Shown in pieces: positions 32,660 to 43,516 of a stretch of 64,000 nucleotides of DNA. The DNA lies in NCBI GenBank assembly GCA_948567375.1, contig OX419761.1:55368501-55432500 (forward strand), in the 5' to 3' direction. The notes beneath the pieces were generated by a model. That model worked only from the letters and a program-made list of their open reading frames with translations. It ran no database searches and was not told where the DNA came from. The position numbers were made by a program, and so were the translations under genes. Source of the stretch: Lunularia cruciata (taxonomy: Eukaryota > Streptophyta > Marchantiopsida > Lunulariales > Lunulariaceae). Every line of letters starts with the position of its first letter. The first letter of the stretch is position 1.

Positions 32660-34236
32660 GACTAGGGAAGTCTAACTTGTCTCCCAACCTCTCCTCTCTG
32701 TGGGTCCAACTCCACTGATGCTCCTCTAGGCTCTGGAGCACATACTGCACTCCTAGTCACTGCTGCAGATGCATCCACCTGTGCTGCTCCGCACATGAAG
32801 TCCAAAGCATCTCTATCACCAGCATATGAGGTGGAAGCCTCAGCACCCGAATCTGATCTCCTCTGAGCAATAGCCATACTAGCCAATCTCTGCTCCAACT
32901 GCTCAATCCGAGTAGCCATAGCTGTATCAGAAGTAAGGGCAGGTACCGCACCCCTACTAGGTGTAGATCCTCTACCACCACCTCTACCACCTCGTCCTCC
33001 ATGAACTGGAGCTCCTCTACTACCTGCCATAGCAGCCCTACCACTCCGTAACTTCGAGTGTAGGTCAAAACATCGGTCACTAGTGTGACCAAATCTGTGG
33101 CAGTGCTCACATTGCCTCTGTGCTGGCTGTGATGCACCAGAGGTATCAGGTCTGCTGCCCTAAGTACACTCTCTCCTATGGTGAGGTCCACCACAAGTCC
33201 AACAAGCAACACCACCACTCACTGGCTGCTGCTGACCCGAAAATGAGGGTAAGGGTCTAACTCCACTAAGCCCTCCACTCGCTCCATAGGATCTAGGCTA
33301 TCCACCCTGTCCTTGAAAACCAACTGGGCGTGGTGCACTCTGCTGCACTCTAGAAGAAGTCACAACCGTGGATGAGGTCTCTCTACCAAATCCAGCTGTC
33401 ACCACTCTCTCCTCCACCATGTTGAGCTCAATACGCTCAGCCAAACCAAAGACTACTGCCAAAGTGGGCAAAGTAGCCTGCAACAACGTAGCAACACAAA
33501 CTCTATGTCGCAACTCCTTGTCCAGTATCCCATACCAAAACTGGACTGCCTCGGCCTCAGTAACTCCCTGAGTGAAACTGATCAGCCGCCTCATGCGAGT
33601 GTATGCCTTGCGTAGGCTCTCTCCAGCCTTCCGCTGGAACTCCTACAAGCTCCTCAGCTTGTCAATCCGCACTCCCTGGTAGTTCTACCTCAAACATAAG
33701 AAGAACTCCACCATGGGGTTAAACCCCGGTACCACACCACCTCCTACAGCGGTACCTCCACTCGTAGTAGCACTATCTCCAGCTAGTGCACCTCCACTAG
33801 CTCCACCAACACTACTCAAGCTAGAACTTGTGGGTACAACCGATCTACTCCTTGCCACCGAGCCTGAAGTAATGGAGACATAGTGTGGAGACCAATACTG
33901 TCTCCATAACTCAATCTCCTCTAAATGAGCTCTCCTGAACTCATGGTAGTCATCCATCGGCAGACCCTCCAGATTCTGGAACAACCCCTTCCATGCCATG
34001 AAGGGTGTGAACAAAGTCGGGTTCTGCATCTGCTGCAGATCACACCAACTATCGAACTCTTGGATGAAGTCATCCAACTCAATGGTACCCACTGTACCAG
34101 AGTAACGCCTAGGGCCTTTGGAGGCCCCATAAATCTTGTCCATGTCCCACAACAACGATGCGGACACACCAAGTGCATTCTCAACTGAATCAGCTCCTGT
34201 GTCGAACTCTAACTTAGAGTCAATCTCCTCCGTCAT
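32660..34236 (-). pseudogene. E1 gag polyprotein
   Basis: About 525 codons in one frame from ATG 34,236, broken only by four stops (33,685, about 33,639, 33,298, about 33,163), all TAG. Blocks: YSGTVGTIELDDFIQEFDSW and FMAWKGLFQNLEGLPMDDYH (capsid-like), then MRRLISFTQGVTEAEAVQFW, then zinc knuckles CWTCGGPHHRREC and CEHCHRFGHTSDRC, then an RGG-like stretch (GGRGGRGGGRGS). Gag packages the RNA and forms the particle. The same protein is encoded by E2 (38.1-39.3 kb). No frameshift is needed, so apart from nonsense codons this is the best-preserved gag of the lineage here. Confidence 0.85.
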
Positions 34237-35678
34237 TGGGACCTGAGATACAGGCTGATATCAAGCACCACTTCGAGTAAACCCACTGCGTACTGTAGGG
34301 CTAACTCCTCTGGAATCTCCAAAGAACTCTGTCGTGACCACGTAACTGCAACAGCAAACCCGAACCACCAACTACAACCGCAAGTCGCAACCGCAAGTGC
34401 CCCACCAAGTGCCAACACCACCACGTGCCAACACCAACTAGACACCACCCACTAATGTAACTCTAACCGAGATAACTACACTAGGGGAAAGGCAACCTGT
34501 AACCTGCCATCATAACACGCACTCTCACGGTCTGCAGGTCATCACTTCCTGCCTCACCGGAGAGAAACAAAGGAAGTCTGACTGGTCATCACTCCAGCCT
34601 CACCACCGAGAGTACACCAGAGCACCAACGCTCAAAAGTCAGGGCACCTCACACAAACGTGGTGCACAAACAGGAAGCAAAGAATGGAGGGAATCCAATC
34701 ACAAGAAATCTAAACGAAAACCCTCCATCTCATAACACAACACGGGATTGACTCTGCCACCATTTGGCATTTGACATAAGAGCAGTTCGTATCTAAGTCC
34801 GAAGCTACCACGATCACCAAGAATGGGATCAGACTGCCTCTCCTAGCCAAAGCTACATGTGTATAGATAACAATGGCGTAGTCACTAGGACAACAAGTGA
34901 GGGTGGACCAGTTGGCTAGGGCACCAGTCTAGGAACAAGAGATCTAGGAGTCAAACCCTGTTGCGCACAATCTAGCAAGAAAGGCAGATTTTGCCAACCA
35001 ATGACCAAGATCTACTCTAAACTAGCTAGCCTCACGCCAGCAAGCTGGCTTGCTGGCCCTTCTGGCCCTTCTAGGCCTTCGTAGCCTCTCATAGCCCACA
35101 GCCCTATGCCTCAAAACGCCAAATGAGGCCTTTCTTGTTGCCACTTCAAACCTCCTCCAAAATTGGCGAAACTTCTCCAAATCTGCAAAAGTCCTCCAAA
35201 CTAGCGAAACTTCTCCAAATCTGGCCAAACAGCAAAACTCCTCCAATTCTGGCCCAAAATCTGACGTAAAATCTGACATAAACCCTAAAGATGGATGTAT
35301 GCCAAATCCCCCGCTAACTTTCCACTCGAGCAAAATTGACAAAATGGGTTTTTCCAAATCACAATTTCATGAGAAGAGCTTCACAACTCCACCTTCAATT
35401 TCACTTTCTGAGCCCAACTCGCAGCAAATTGGTCCTACCTTCACCTCTTGAGCTCAAAATCACAACACTGCTAAAAAATTGCTCCTTCTTTGCTCAAAAT
35501 TTGGCCAGCGCTTCTGCACACCATCCGCCTAACTGCCAAATCTGCATCAACTGAACAAGCTTCTGCACACTAGGGAAACACAGAACTTGAATCGAGCTAC
35601 CACGATCCACCGAGCTTGGAGATACCACCAACACTCAATGCTCCCGCACCCGATTTCCCCCTGACTTCACTTCTCTGA
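34237..35678 (-). other. E1 5' leader and LTR-side region
   Basis: No coding motif. A sense-strand TGGTGGCAGAGTC (34,750-34,762) looks like a primer binding site. The equivalent in E2 is TGGTGCCAGAGTCAG at 46,850-46,864. If so, the 5' LTR would extend from 36,129 to about 34,765. Small ORFs such as 35,022-35,357 are not supported by the E2 copy. Confidence 0.45.
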
Positions 35679-36129
35679 TGTAATCAGATTGCTTAACACT
35701 TTCAACTCAACTCAACTCAGATCAGTACTTGATCTGTCACTCTATAAACTGCCAACAAATGGGCACTGATTACAGTCAAGCCACACTCACTCAAGCATAG
35801 AGAATCCAGGTGACGCTCGCCGGCCTCTGTACACCATAGCCAGGAACTCGAAGGCTCAACATCAGAGAAGTGAGCTCTCTGGAGCTCACTTCGAAACTAT
35901 ACCCCTTGGACTCAAGCTAGCAATGGAACCCTAACGGTCCCACTGACGGCACACTTGACGGTGCAAACGGTGCAAAGTGATGGTGGGCCCCACCGTGAAG
36001 TCAATACCTTGAACACCAAATCAGGCTGTTGGAAAGTAGTCCTTGAGAAACTACTAGAATAACTCTAACTACTATCACTAGAACTCGAGTGTCCGAGCAA
36101 CTAGATGCAGAACTACAAATGGTGTGATA
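35679..36129 (-). repeat. E1 5' LTR body
   Basis: 451 bp from TGTAATCAGATTGC to GGTGTGATA in plus view, closely matching the body of the E2 3' LTR. It contains (CTCAA)3 where E2 has five. It is bordered on the left by leader and not by segment U. Confidence 0.8.
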
Positions 36130-36740
36130 GAATCCCATCATAAGCACGCTATAAAACATCTCTGGGTAAGAGGTTCGTCCACCAAAGACAAAGATGATGA
36201 GCCCGTGATCCCACTCTTGCCGCATCTAACAATACAATAGGTCCCATCCAAGAATGGACCTGATGTGTACTCGCCACTACTTTGGTGCAAGAATCACCCA
36301 TCAAAGGAACGTTCTCCAAAAAGTAAGCTAGAGAAACGGACTGATGAACTTGGAGATGTTGTAGTATCCATAACATCTCCCAAAACACATCCAAACAAGG
36401 ATCTTGGAGACCCAAACCTCTACTAGTATGTCTCTAACATGGCCATCCAAAAATCACCAAGTGAATACGCCCATGTCTCTCTAGATCATGCACCTCCAAT
36501 AAAGAAATGTCAGCTGGTAAGACCTTCTGGTAACCTCTAACTATTGACATTGGTAACAACTCCAGATATCGATAGGCCATGTGTGCCACATGATGTAGAG
36601 AGACTTGCCTAGTAGTCTCATCTCTCTCTACATACAAGTACCTCCGTACTTGTATACCCGCCAGTAATACCGTAGCTAGTCTGGTGCTAATCCCACTGAA
36701 CAATTCCAATAGACATATCCCCTCTATTGGATATTGTTAA
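36130..36740 (-). pseudogene. E2 C5-cytosine methyltransferase, N-terminal part (motifs I-VIII)
   Basis: Sense frame: ELFSGISTRLATVLLAGI (motif I, about 36,706-36,653), YLYVERDETTRQV (motif II region), LVIFGWPC followed by TAG (motif IV, the catalytic Pro-Cys, 36,434), YFLENVP (motif VI, about 36,322-36,302) and VGSRAHHLCLWWTNL (motif VIII). These are the ordered motifs of DNA C5-cytosine methyltransferases. The TAG sits where Gln of PCQ is usual. The frame is the same as the protease-like region upstream, with only nonsense codons between, so the enzyme was part of the polyprotein. The reading stops at the E1 insertion and resumes at 31,949. Confidence 0.8.
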
Positions 36741-36883
36741 GCAATGAGTGTGGTATCCAGAGGTGTCAAAGCAATCAACTCTAGAGGCTCATCTTCACAT
36801 TCATCCCCTAATGGTACGAAGGCTCCACTCCAAGCCTACTGCACCAACCAATCTACATGCTGCTGCAATGCCTCCTTTGAACT

Positions 36884-37453
36884 CTACAATGGACCATCCA
36901 AGGTGGCTAGAACAATCCCACTTGTACTCCAAATCCGAGTGATCTCCTCTAGTAATGGAGCATCCTCTGCATGGGCATTCTTTGCCAATAAGTCACTAGG
37001 CCAAGTAACTGCACCACTGAAAGCTAAAACTGATGCTGCCATGGTCCCAGATTGTAGTGAGCCAAGACTACCACTATTGAAGCGTACTGGTAGGTGACAT
37101 ACCCATCCCTCACCAGATTGCCAACCTGGTCTATAGGAGTCTATCTCCTCCCAATTGTCAATGTTGAAACCCATGGGGTATAACACTGCTCCCCCAACTA
37201 GCACATCATATGACTCAGCTATCGTTGCAAAAGCCTGAGCTCTCACCACCAAGCTATCAGTCGGATTGCCAAGCTGAACTTGGACAACAAACTCCCCACG
37301 TGTGATGTATTGTGTCAAACCACCACCTAGAGATATCTGGATCTGAAATGGACACCTCTCCACATCAGTCTTCCGTAACTCCAGACCAACAACTACCACC
37401 TTCCCCAACATAAGGGGCTGTGGTGTATAGACCTTCCATGAAGGTCCCACCAA
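36884..37453 (-). pseudogene. E2 protease-like region
   Basis: 189 codons containing QPLMLGKVVVVGLELRK, FQIQISLGGG, AQAFATIAESYDVLVGGAVL and LYPMGFNIDNW. The arrangement (flap-like hydrophobic block, then YDVLVG, then LYP-x-GF) is that of the aspartic protease of this element type. The position where an Asp-x-Gly triad is expected reads Tyr-Thr-Pro, so the active site is lost. It is in the same frame as the methyltransferase that follows. Confidence 0.55.
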
Positions 37454-37902
37454 ATGGAAAATCCCCCTTTGTGGACAACACCAGGTGAGAACTGTGCTCT
37501 CTCAAAGGCCGGTCTAGCTGGCAATTCCTCTAGTCTAGCCACCGTTGCTTGCCATAAACCACTGGTCGATGAATAGATCCCATGCCCCTCAACCAAGTCA
37601 GCTTCACTATCAACCACCTTTGCTCTAGTAGTAGGAACCACATCATCCCTACTCTCACACAACATGGCAGCCAACCGGAACAATGGTGTTGGGTCAACTC
37701 CCAATGTAAACATGTCATTGGCCAAAAACAAAGGATGCCGCATAATCAGCTGAGCTGCCCCCAACATCATGCTAGACTCTGTCTGTGTAGTAGTAGGTGG
37801 CTGACTAGTAGGAAGTCCATCATGCACTCCCTCACCACCTACTACACATGCACTAGGACATCTAGGAACCATGGATGTTGTCTGCAATGCCTTAGATAGC
37901 AT
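37393..37902 (-). pseudogene. E2 spacer between gag and protease
   Basis: A 169-codon frame with readable blocks PLFLANDMFTLGVDPTPLFR and AARPAFERA-like text. It overlaps the protease ORF in another frame, so a frameshift lies near 37,430. No known domain. Confidence 0.4.
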
Positions 37903-37904
37903 GA

Positions 37905-39315
37905 AAGACTAGGGAAGTCTGACTTATCTCCCAACCTCTCCTCTCTATGGGTCCAACTCCACTGATGCTCCTCTAGGCTCAAGAGCACGTATTGCACTCC
38001 TAGTCACTATTGTAGATGCATCCACCTGTGATGCTCCGCACATGAAGTCCAAAGCATCTCTATCACCAACATATGAGGTAGAAGCCTCAACACCCGAATC
38101 TGATCTCCTCTAAGTAATAGCCATACTAGCCAATCTCTGCTCCAATTGCTCAATCCGAGTTGCCATAACTGTATCAGAAGTAAGGGTAGGTACTGCACTC
38201 CTACTAGGTGTAGATCCTCTACCACCTTGTCCTCCATGAACTGGAGCTCCTCTACTACCTGCCATAACAGCCCTACCACTCCGTAACTCCGGGTGTAGGT
38301 CAAAACACCGGTCATTGGTGTGACCAAATCTGTAGCAATGCTCACACTGCCGTTGTGCTGGCTGTGATGCACTTGAGGTATCAGGTCCACTGCCTTGAGT
38401 ACACTCTCTCCGATGGTGAGGTCCACCACAAGTCCAACAAGCAACACCACCACTCACTAGCTGCTGTTGACCCAAAAATCAAGGTAAGGGTCTAACTCCA
38501 CTAGGCCTCCACTCGCTCCATAGGATCTGGGCTGTCCACCTTGTCCTCAAAAACCAACCAAGCATGGTGCACTCTGTTGCTCTCTAGAAGAAGTCACAAC
38601 CATGGATGAGGTCTCCCTACCAAATCCAAATACCACCACTCTCTCTCTACCATGGTGAGCTCAATACGCTCAGCCAAACCAAAGACCACTGCCAAAGTAG
38701 GCAAGTAGCCTATAAAAATATAGCATCACAAACTCTACGTTGCAACTCCTTGTCCAATATCCCATACCAAAACTAGACTGCTTGGGCCTTAGTAACTCCA
38801 TGAGTGAAACTGATCAGCCGCCTCATGTGAGTGTATGCCTTGCATAGACTCTCTCTAGCCTTCCATTAGAACTCCTGCAAGCTCCTCAACTTGTCTGTCC
38901 ACACTCCCTAGTAGTTCTACCTCAAACATAGGAAGAACTCCACCATGGGGTTAAACCTCAATACCACACCACCTCATGTAGCATTACCTCCACTCGTAGT
39001 AGCACTATCTCCAGCTAGTGCACCTCCACTAGCTCCACCAACACTACTTGAGCTAGAACTCGTAAGTACAGCCAATCTACTCTTGGCCACCAAACTTGAA
39101 GTCATAGAGAAATAGTTCAAAGACCAATATTGTCTCCATAACTCGATCTCCTCCAAACAAGCTCTCCTGAACTCATGGTAGTCATCCATTGGCGGACCCT
39201 CTTGATGCTGAAACAAACCCTTCCATACCATGAAAGGTGTAAACAAAGTCGGGTTCCACATCTAGTGTAGATCACAACAACTATCAAACTCCGGGATGAA
39301 GTCATCCAACCCAAT
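37905..39315 (-). pseudogene. E2 gag, main part
   Basis: Homologous to E1 gag along its length: FMVWKGLFQHQEGPPMDDYH (39.2 kb), SSVGGASGGALAGDSATTSG (39.0 kb), then zinc knuckles CWTCGGPHHRREC and CEHCYRFGHTNDRC (38.3-38.4 kb). It carries more frameshifts than E1 gag. The 5' end of the gene lies at 45,954-46,030, on the other side of chromovirus G1. Confidence 0.8.
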
Positions 39316-39320
39316 GGTAC
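39316..39320. repeat. G1 target duplication, left copy
   Basis: GGTAC, identical to 45,949-45,953 at the other border, within the E2 gag sequence. Confidence 0.95.
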
Positions 39321-40062
39321 TGTAATACTCCGAGGACAAGAGAAGAGAGAAAACACAGATTGCACACTCAAACATTTGATGCCCCAAGGGAGCACCTTCT
39401 CTTTATTATATAGACAAAGAGGATCTCCTACAAGGAAGCTCCACCATAGGATTAGGGACACAGATAGGTGACATGTCAGCAAGCTTCACCCTTGGATTAC
39501 TTACTTGGATGGGTGACCTGTCTGGTCTAGGTCCTATCTGGTTGGTCAAATGAGCTTTGACCGGAGGGAATCTTTTAGGGAATCTTCCTATAGGAATCTC
39601 AAAATCTCTTGAGTAAGGTACCATTGGAAAGCTCTCGACAAGACAAACCACGGGGGAGGGAAGGCCAGCCTTTCCTCCATTGGGGGGGGGGGAATCTGCA
39701 CATTTTTGAGGCCTAATTCATCCGTTTAGGCCTCCGAAATTGCCTTCAAAGATTTCAGGCATATTTTGGTTCCTACTCTATTAGTAGAAGTCTCCTTTTG
39801 GTGATACCTCTTTCTGATCTGTTTAGTCCATCATGTGTAACATCCTTCCAGATGTTACCAAACCAATTCTCACCTTTAAATCATATGTCTAGCTATTGGT
39901 TCTAAGGTTCTCAAGTCTATTTCGGTTTCTGCCCTATTAGTAGAAGTACTCTTTTGGTGATACTTCTATCTGATCTATTTTGACCATCATATATAACATC
40001 ATTCTAGATGTTACCAAACCAAATTTCACATCTAGATCATATGGCTAACCCTTGGTATTACA
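39321..40062 (-). repeat. G1 3' LTR
   Basis: Plus view starts TGTAATACTCCGAGG and ends TTGGTATTACA, a near-perfect terminal inverted repeat. A sense-strand TATA box (TATATAATA) lies at 39,404-39,413. Poly-G length differs from the 5' LTR at about 39,680. Confidence 0.95.
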
Positions 40063-40078
40063 GACCTCCCTCCTTTTA
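40063..40078 (-). promoter_or_regulatory. G1 polypurine tract
   Basis: Sense AAAAGGAGGGAGGTC immediately before the 3' LTR, overlapping the TAA that ends the polyprotein. It primes plus-strand DNA synthesis in this element type. Confidence 0.85.
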
Positions 40079-41074
40079 AGACGCAACGTCCTCGTTGTGC
40101 AATTGTTGCTCAAATGCTTGCACCAACACCGGTGCATGTGCCAAATTGGCAGCGGGTTCCCAGGTTGCTTCATAGAGGGGGTAAACTTTCCATTGTACTA
40201 GATATTCCACCCGTGGATGGCAAGTACCACGCATGCGCTTTTGGAGAATCCGCTCCACTTCATATTCCTCTATGCCATCAATGACTGTCGAACAAGGTCG
40301 AATGTCCTATGTGGAAGTACCTTGGCCTGATCGGGGAGCATATCTGCGTAATAGGGAGACATGGAACACTGGATGGATCTTCATGTGTGGTGGTAGCTCA
40401 AGGTGATAGGCCACAGCGCCGATGCGACAAAGAATCGAGAAAGGCCCAATAAAACAAGGTCTGAGCTTACGAGATCCAACTAATGTGAGGTTGGTTGTCG
40501 ATAGCCACACTTGATCCCCAACAATGAACTCCATGTGCCTACGGTGTGCATCAGCATACTGCTTTTGTCGATTTTGTGCAATCTGTAACCTGTGCTTGGC
40601 GCTCTCCACACCTTGTTGGATTCTAGAAACAAATGTGTTGACTGCATCAACCTTGGTAGTCACTGGACGGATCTTCATCAAGCTAGAAGGTGTGAAGGGA
40701 TGCTCACCATACATGAGGAAGAACGGAGTGACCTGGGTGGAGGCATTCACTGAATTGTTGTAAGCAAATTCCACCAACGGTAGTAGGGTGTCCCACCTCT
40801 CTTGCTCTTCTACGGTGAAGCCGCATAACATGTCTTCAATCGTGCGATTAGCCCGCTCTATTTGGCCATCTATTTGTGGGTGGTAAGCTGTAGACATGGC
40901 CAACTTGGTTTTGAAGAAACCAAAGAGTGTTCGCCAAAACAAACTGGTGAATTGGGTGCCTCTATCGGTGATGAGTACTCTAGACAAGCCATGGTGAGCA
41001 AAGACTGCATCTAAGTATAGTTGAGCTAGTTGTGGAGCGGTCACCTCCTTGGTGGTAGGGCGGACATGAATCAT
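40076..41074 (-). pseudogene. G1 integrase core and chromodomain
   Basis: Frame from 41,074: MIHVRPTTKEVTAPQ, VLITDRGTQFTSLFWRTLF, STAYHPQIDGQIERANRTIE (catalytic Asp and Glu), GDQVWLSTTNL and KLRPCFIGPF. After an in-frame TAG (40,304) comes EEYEVERILQKRMRGT, VEYLVQWKVYPLYEATWEP, which is a chromodomain. The chromodomain places G1 among the chromoviruses, where it is thought to target chromatin. The first catalytic Asp and the zinc domain are in the neighbouring frame upstream (41,071-41,409), displaced by a 1-bp deletion. Confidence 0.9.
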
Positions 41075-41409
41075 TTTGCTGAGCGGTCCACAAAGACCAC
41101 AATGGAGTCAAACCCTAAGGTGGTCTTGGGTAATTCACAGACAAGATCCATACTCACTTGTTCCCAACGTTGGGTAGGAGTGGGAAGAGGTTGAAGGAGC
41201 CCTGCAGGAGCTTGATTAGAAGCTTTGTTCTGTTGACAAAGTAGGCAGCTATGCACATAGTCCATCACGTCGTTGCTCATCTTGGGCCAATAGTAATGGC
41301 GCTTGACTGCCTCCAAGGTCTTGTCCACTCCAACATGAGCTGCAATGGCCGAATCATGACATTCCGCTAGAATGGTGGTGCATAATTCTGGGACATTTGG
41401 GATCCACAA
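41071..41409 (-). pseudogene. G1 integrase zinc-binding N-terminus
   Basis: 112 codons: CHDSAIAAHVGVDKTLEAVK, HYYWPKMSNDVMDYVHSC, LLCQQNKA (HHCC zinc domain) and SMDLVCELPKTTLGFDSIVV with the first catalytic Asp. It follows the RNase H frame directly after a TGA (41,410-41,412) and ends where a missing G shifts the frame. The older copy G2 retains that base at about 56,674. Confidence 0.9.
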
Positions 41410-43235
41410 TCAGCCCTCCCGAAAGGTGAGTCCTTGGGTGCTGGTGACACCTTTGGACGATTGCGCTTCTACAATCTGTGGATCAGTTTTTGTAGCAGCT
41501 AGAATCTCTTGCCAGAATTCAGGGTTAATCTTAACCTCTGCCGCCAAGTTGTTGGCCATTGGCATGCGGGTGAATGCATCTGTAAGTTGCTTCTTACCTT
41601 CCACGTAGGTGATTGTCATGTTGAAGCGTTGTTGCCACTCTGCCCACCGAATTTGGCGACAAGATAGATCCTTCTGCGTCTCGAGGTAGACTAGAGGTTT
41701 GTGGTCTGTCTCTACTACAAATGCCTTCTCGCCCAGGTAGTGCTTCCAATGCTTGGTTGCTAGAACGATGGCCAGCTCTTCTCGTTCTGTGGTGTGGTAG
41801 TTGCGCTCTGCCGGTAACAACTTTCGAGAGAAATATGCAATTGGATGCCATCCGTCATGCCACTCTTGTTGTAGGACTGCTCCTATTGCTACGCCTGATG
41901 CATCCGTAGCTAACTTGATTGGATGTTTTGGGTCATACCACTTCAAGATTAGTGCATGTAGCAAGGTGGCCTTCAATTCTTGAAAGGCCAACTCTTGTGC
42001 AGTTCCCCATGTCCACTTCTTCCCCTTGCCAAGTAGTGCTGTTAAAGGCTGTGCAACCTTGGAGAAGTCCTTGACAAATCTACGATAGAATCCTGTCAAC
42101 CCCAAGAAGCTCTTAAGTTGAGTCTGATCTTCTGGGGCACTCCATTTTTGAATGACCTCTATTTTATTTGTCAATACTTGAATGCCCTCTGCACTTACTC
42201 TATGCCCTAAGTAGTCTACTTCAGACTTGCCAAACTCACACTTTGAGATTTTGGCGTACAACTGATTCTGTCTTAGAATCTGGAGGACCTCTCGTAGATG
42301 TTGTTTGTGTTTTGTCATCGTGCTACTATATACTAAGATATCATCCAAGAAGACAATAACAGACTTATCCAAGTATGGACAAAATATGTCATTCATTAGG
42401 CTCATGAAAGTGGCAGGTGCATTAGTGAGGCCAAAAGGCATCACAAGATACTCAAAGTGGCCATACATGGTTCGAAAGGCAGTTTTGTACACATCCTCCT
42501 CTGCAATTCGGATTTGATTGTAACCGCTCCGCAAGTCCAGTTTGGTGAAGTATCTCGCTCCATGGAGTTGATCAAACAGGTCATCCATGCAAGGTAAGGG
42601 GTATTTGTTCTTCACTGTTTGCTGATTGAGACCCCGATAGTCAATGCACATGCGCATTGTACCATCCTTCTTCTTCACAAACAAGACAGGGGCCCCATAT
42701 GGTGATACGCTAGGTTGGATGAACCCTTTTTGTAGCATCTCCTCAATTTGAGTCTTACACTCCTCCAACTCATGAGGTGATAGGCGATATGGGGCCTTAC
42801 AAGGAGGTGTCTTCCCTGGGAGTGTCTCTATTTTGTGATCTACTTGCCTTTTAGGTGGTAATCCTGAGGGTAGATCATCAGGAAAGACATCTTGAAACTC
42901 ATCCACTACATCCTTCAATTTCTCAGGAATTTGTCCAGCAAGTTGTGCACTCTGGACTTCTCTTATTAGACCCATAAAACATCTATCGGTCTTACAGACA
43001 GTTGTCGTCCCTACGACATATAGAGGCAGTTTCTGCCTGGGTGATTTTTCTTTAACCCCAATGATTGACCATTGGTGGGTTCTTACTACTTTCTTCCTCC
43101 AATCCACCATTGGGTTGTACTGCTCCATCCATGGCATGCCTAAAATTGCATCATAACGGGCTAATTGTATCACTCGCCACTCAATTGCTTCCTGATATTC
43201 TCCTACAGAGAGTGTTACCCGTCTAGGTAATGATT
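41410..43235 (-). pseudogene. G1 reverse transcriptase and RNase H
   Basis: A long open stretch (587 codons from 43,173, extendable upstream). RT blocks: [72 protein letters not shown] (catalytic FLDD), SKVDYLGHR-type block. RNase [35 protein letters not shown] and [14 protein letters not shown]. All catalytic residues appear present. Loss of the upstream frame and the TGA at its end keep it from being part of a full polyprotein. Confidence 0.95.
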
Positions 43236-43510
43236 CAATCCTCTCTGTTTGCCCATTTGTGTTTGCCCATTTGGTAACTCTACTTCTTCACTTCCATCTC
43301 TCTCTAGATCCATTCCCAAGCTTATTGCAACAGAGCAAGACAAGAAATTCTCTGTTGCTCCTGGATCTATTAATACTCTCACTTGATTACCTTCTAGGAT
43401 TCCATTCACGACAATCAATTGTGAGGTTGCCTTTTGGGATCTTTGCGCATTATTCTTTTTCTTTCCCTTGCTTCTTTGCTTCCTTATTGAGCCAGTAAGG
43501 CCGCGAGGTA
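43215..43510 (-). pseudogene. G1 aspartic protease
   Basis: Reads IVVNGILEGNQVRVLIDPGA followed by TENFLS, the retropepsin active site in its plant DPGA form. It lies in a different frame from both gag and RT. A 14-bp tandem duplication containing AAATGGGCAAACA (about 43,245-43,272) breaks the passage into RT. G2 lacks that duplication. Confidence 0.85.
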
Positions 43511-43516
43511 CATTTA

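Larger units (their letters stand above)
31950..36129 (-). mobile_element. E1: internally deleted relative of E2 inserted in its methyltransferase
   Basis: Plus-strand ends are TGTCGTGCGTATATAC and GGTGTGATA. GAAT occurs at both junctions (31,946-31,949 and 36,130-36,133). E1 has a 5' LTR body, a leader, a complete-length gag, and then a direct junction to an RNase H/linker stub. Protease, methyltransferase, RT, integrase and PHD finger are missing. Excising 4,184 bp restores the reading frame of the E2 methyltransferase, which confirms the borders. It would have depended on a full relative for movement. Confidence 0.75.
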
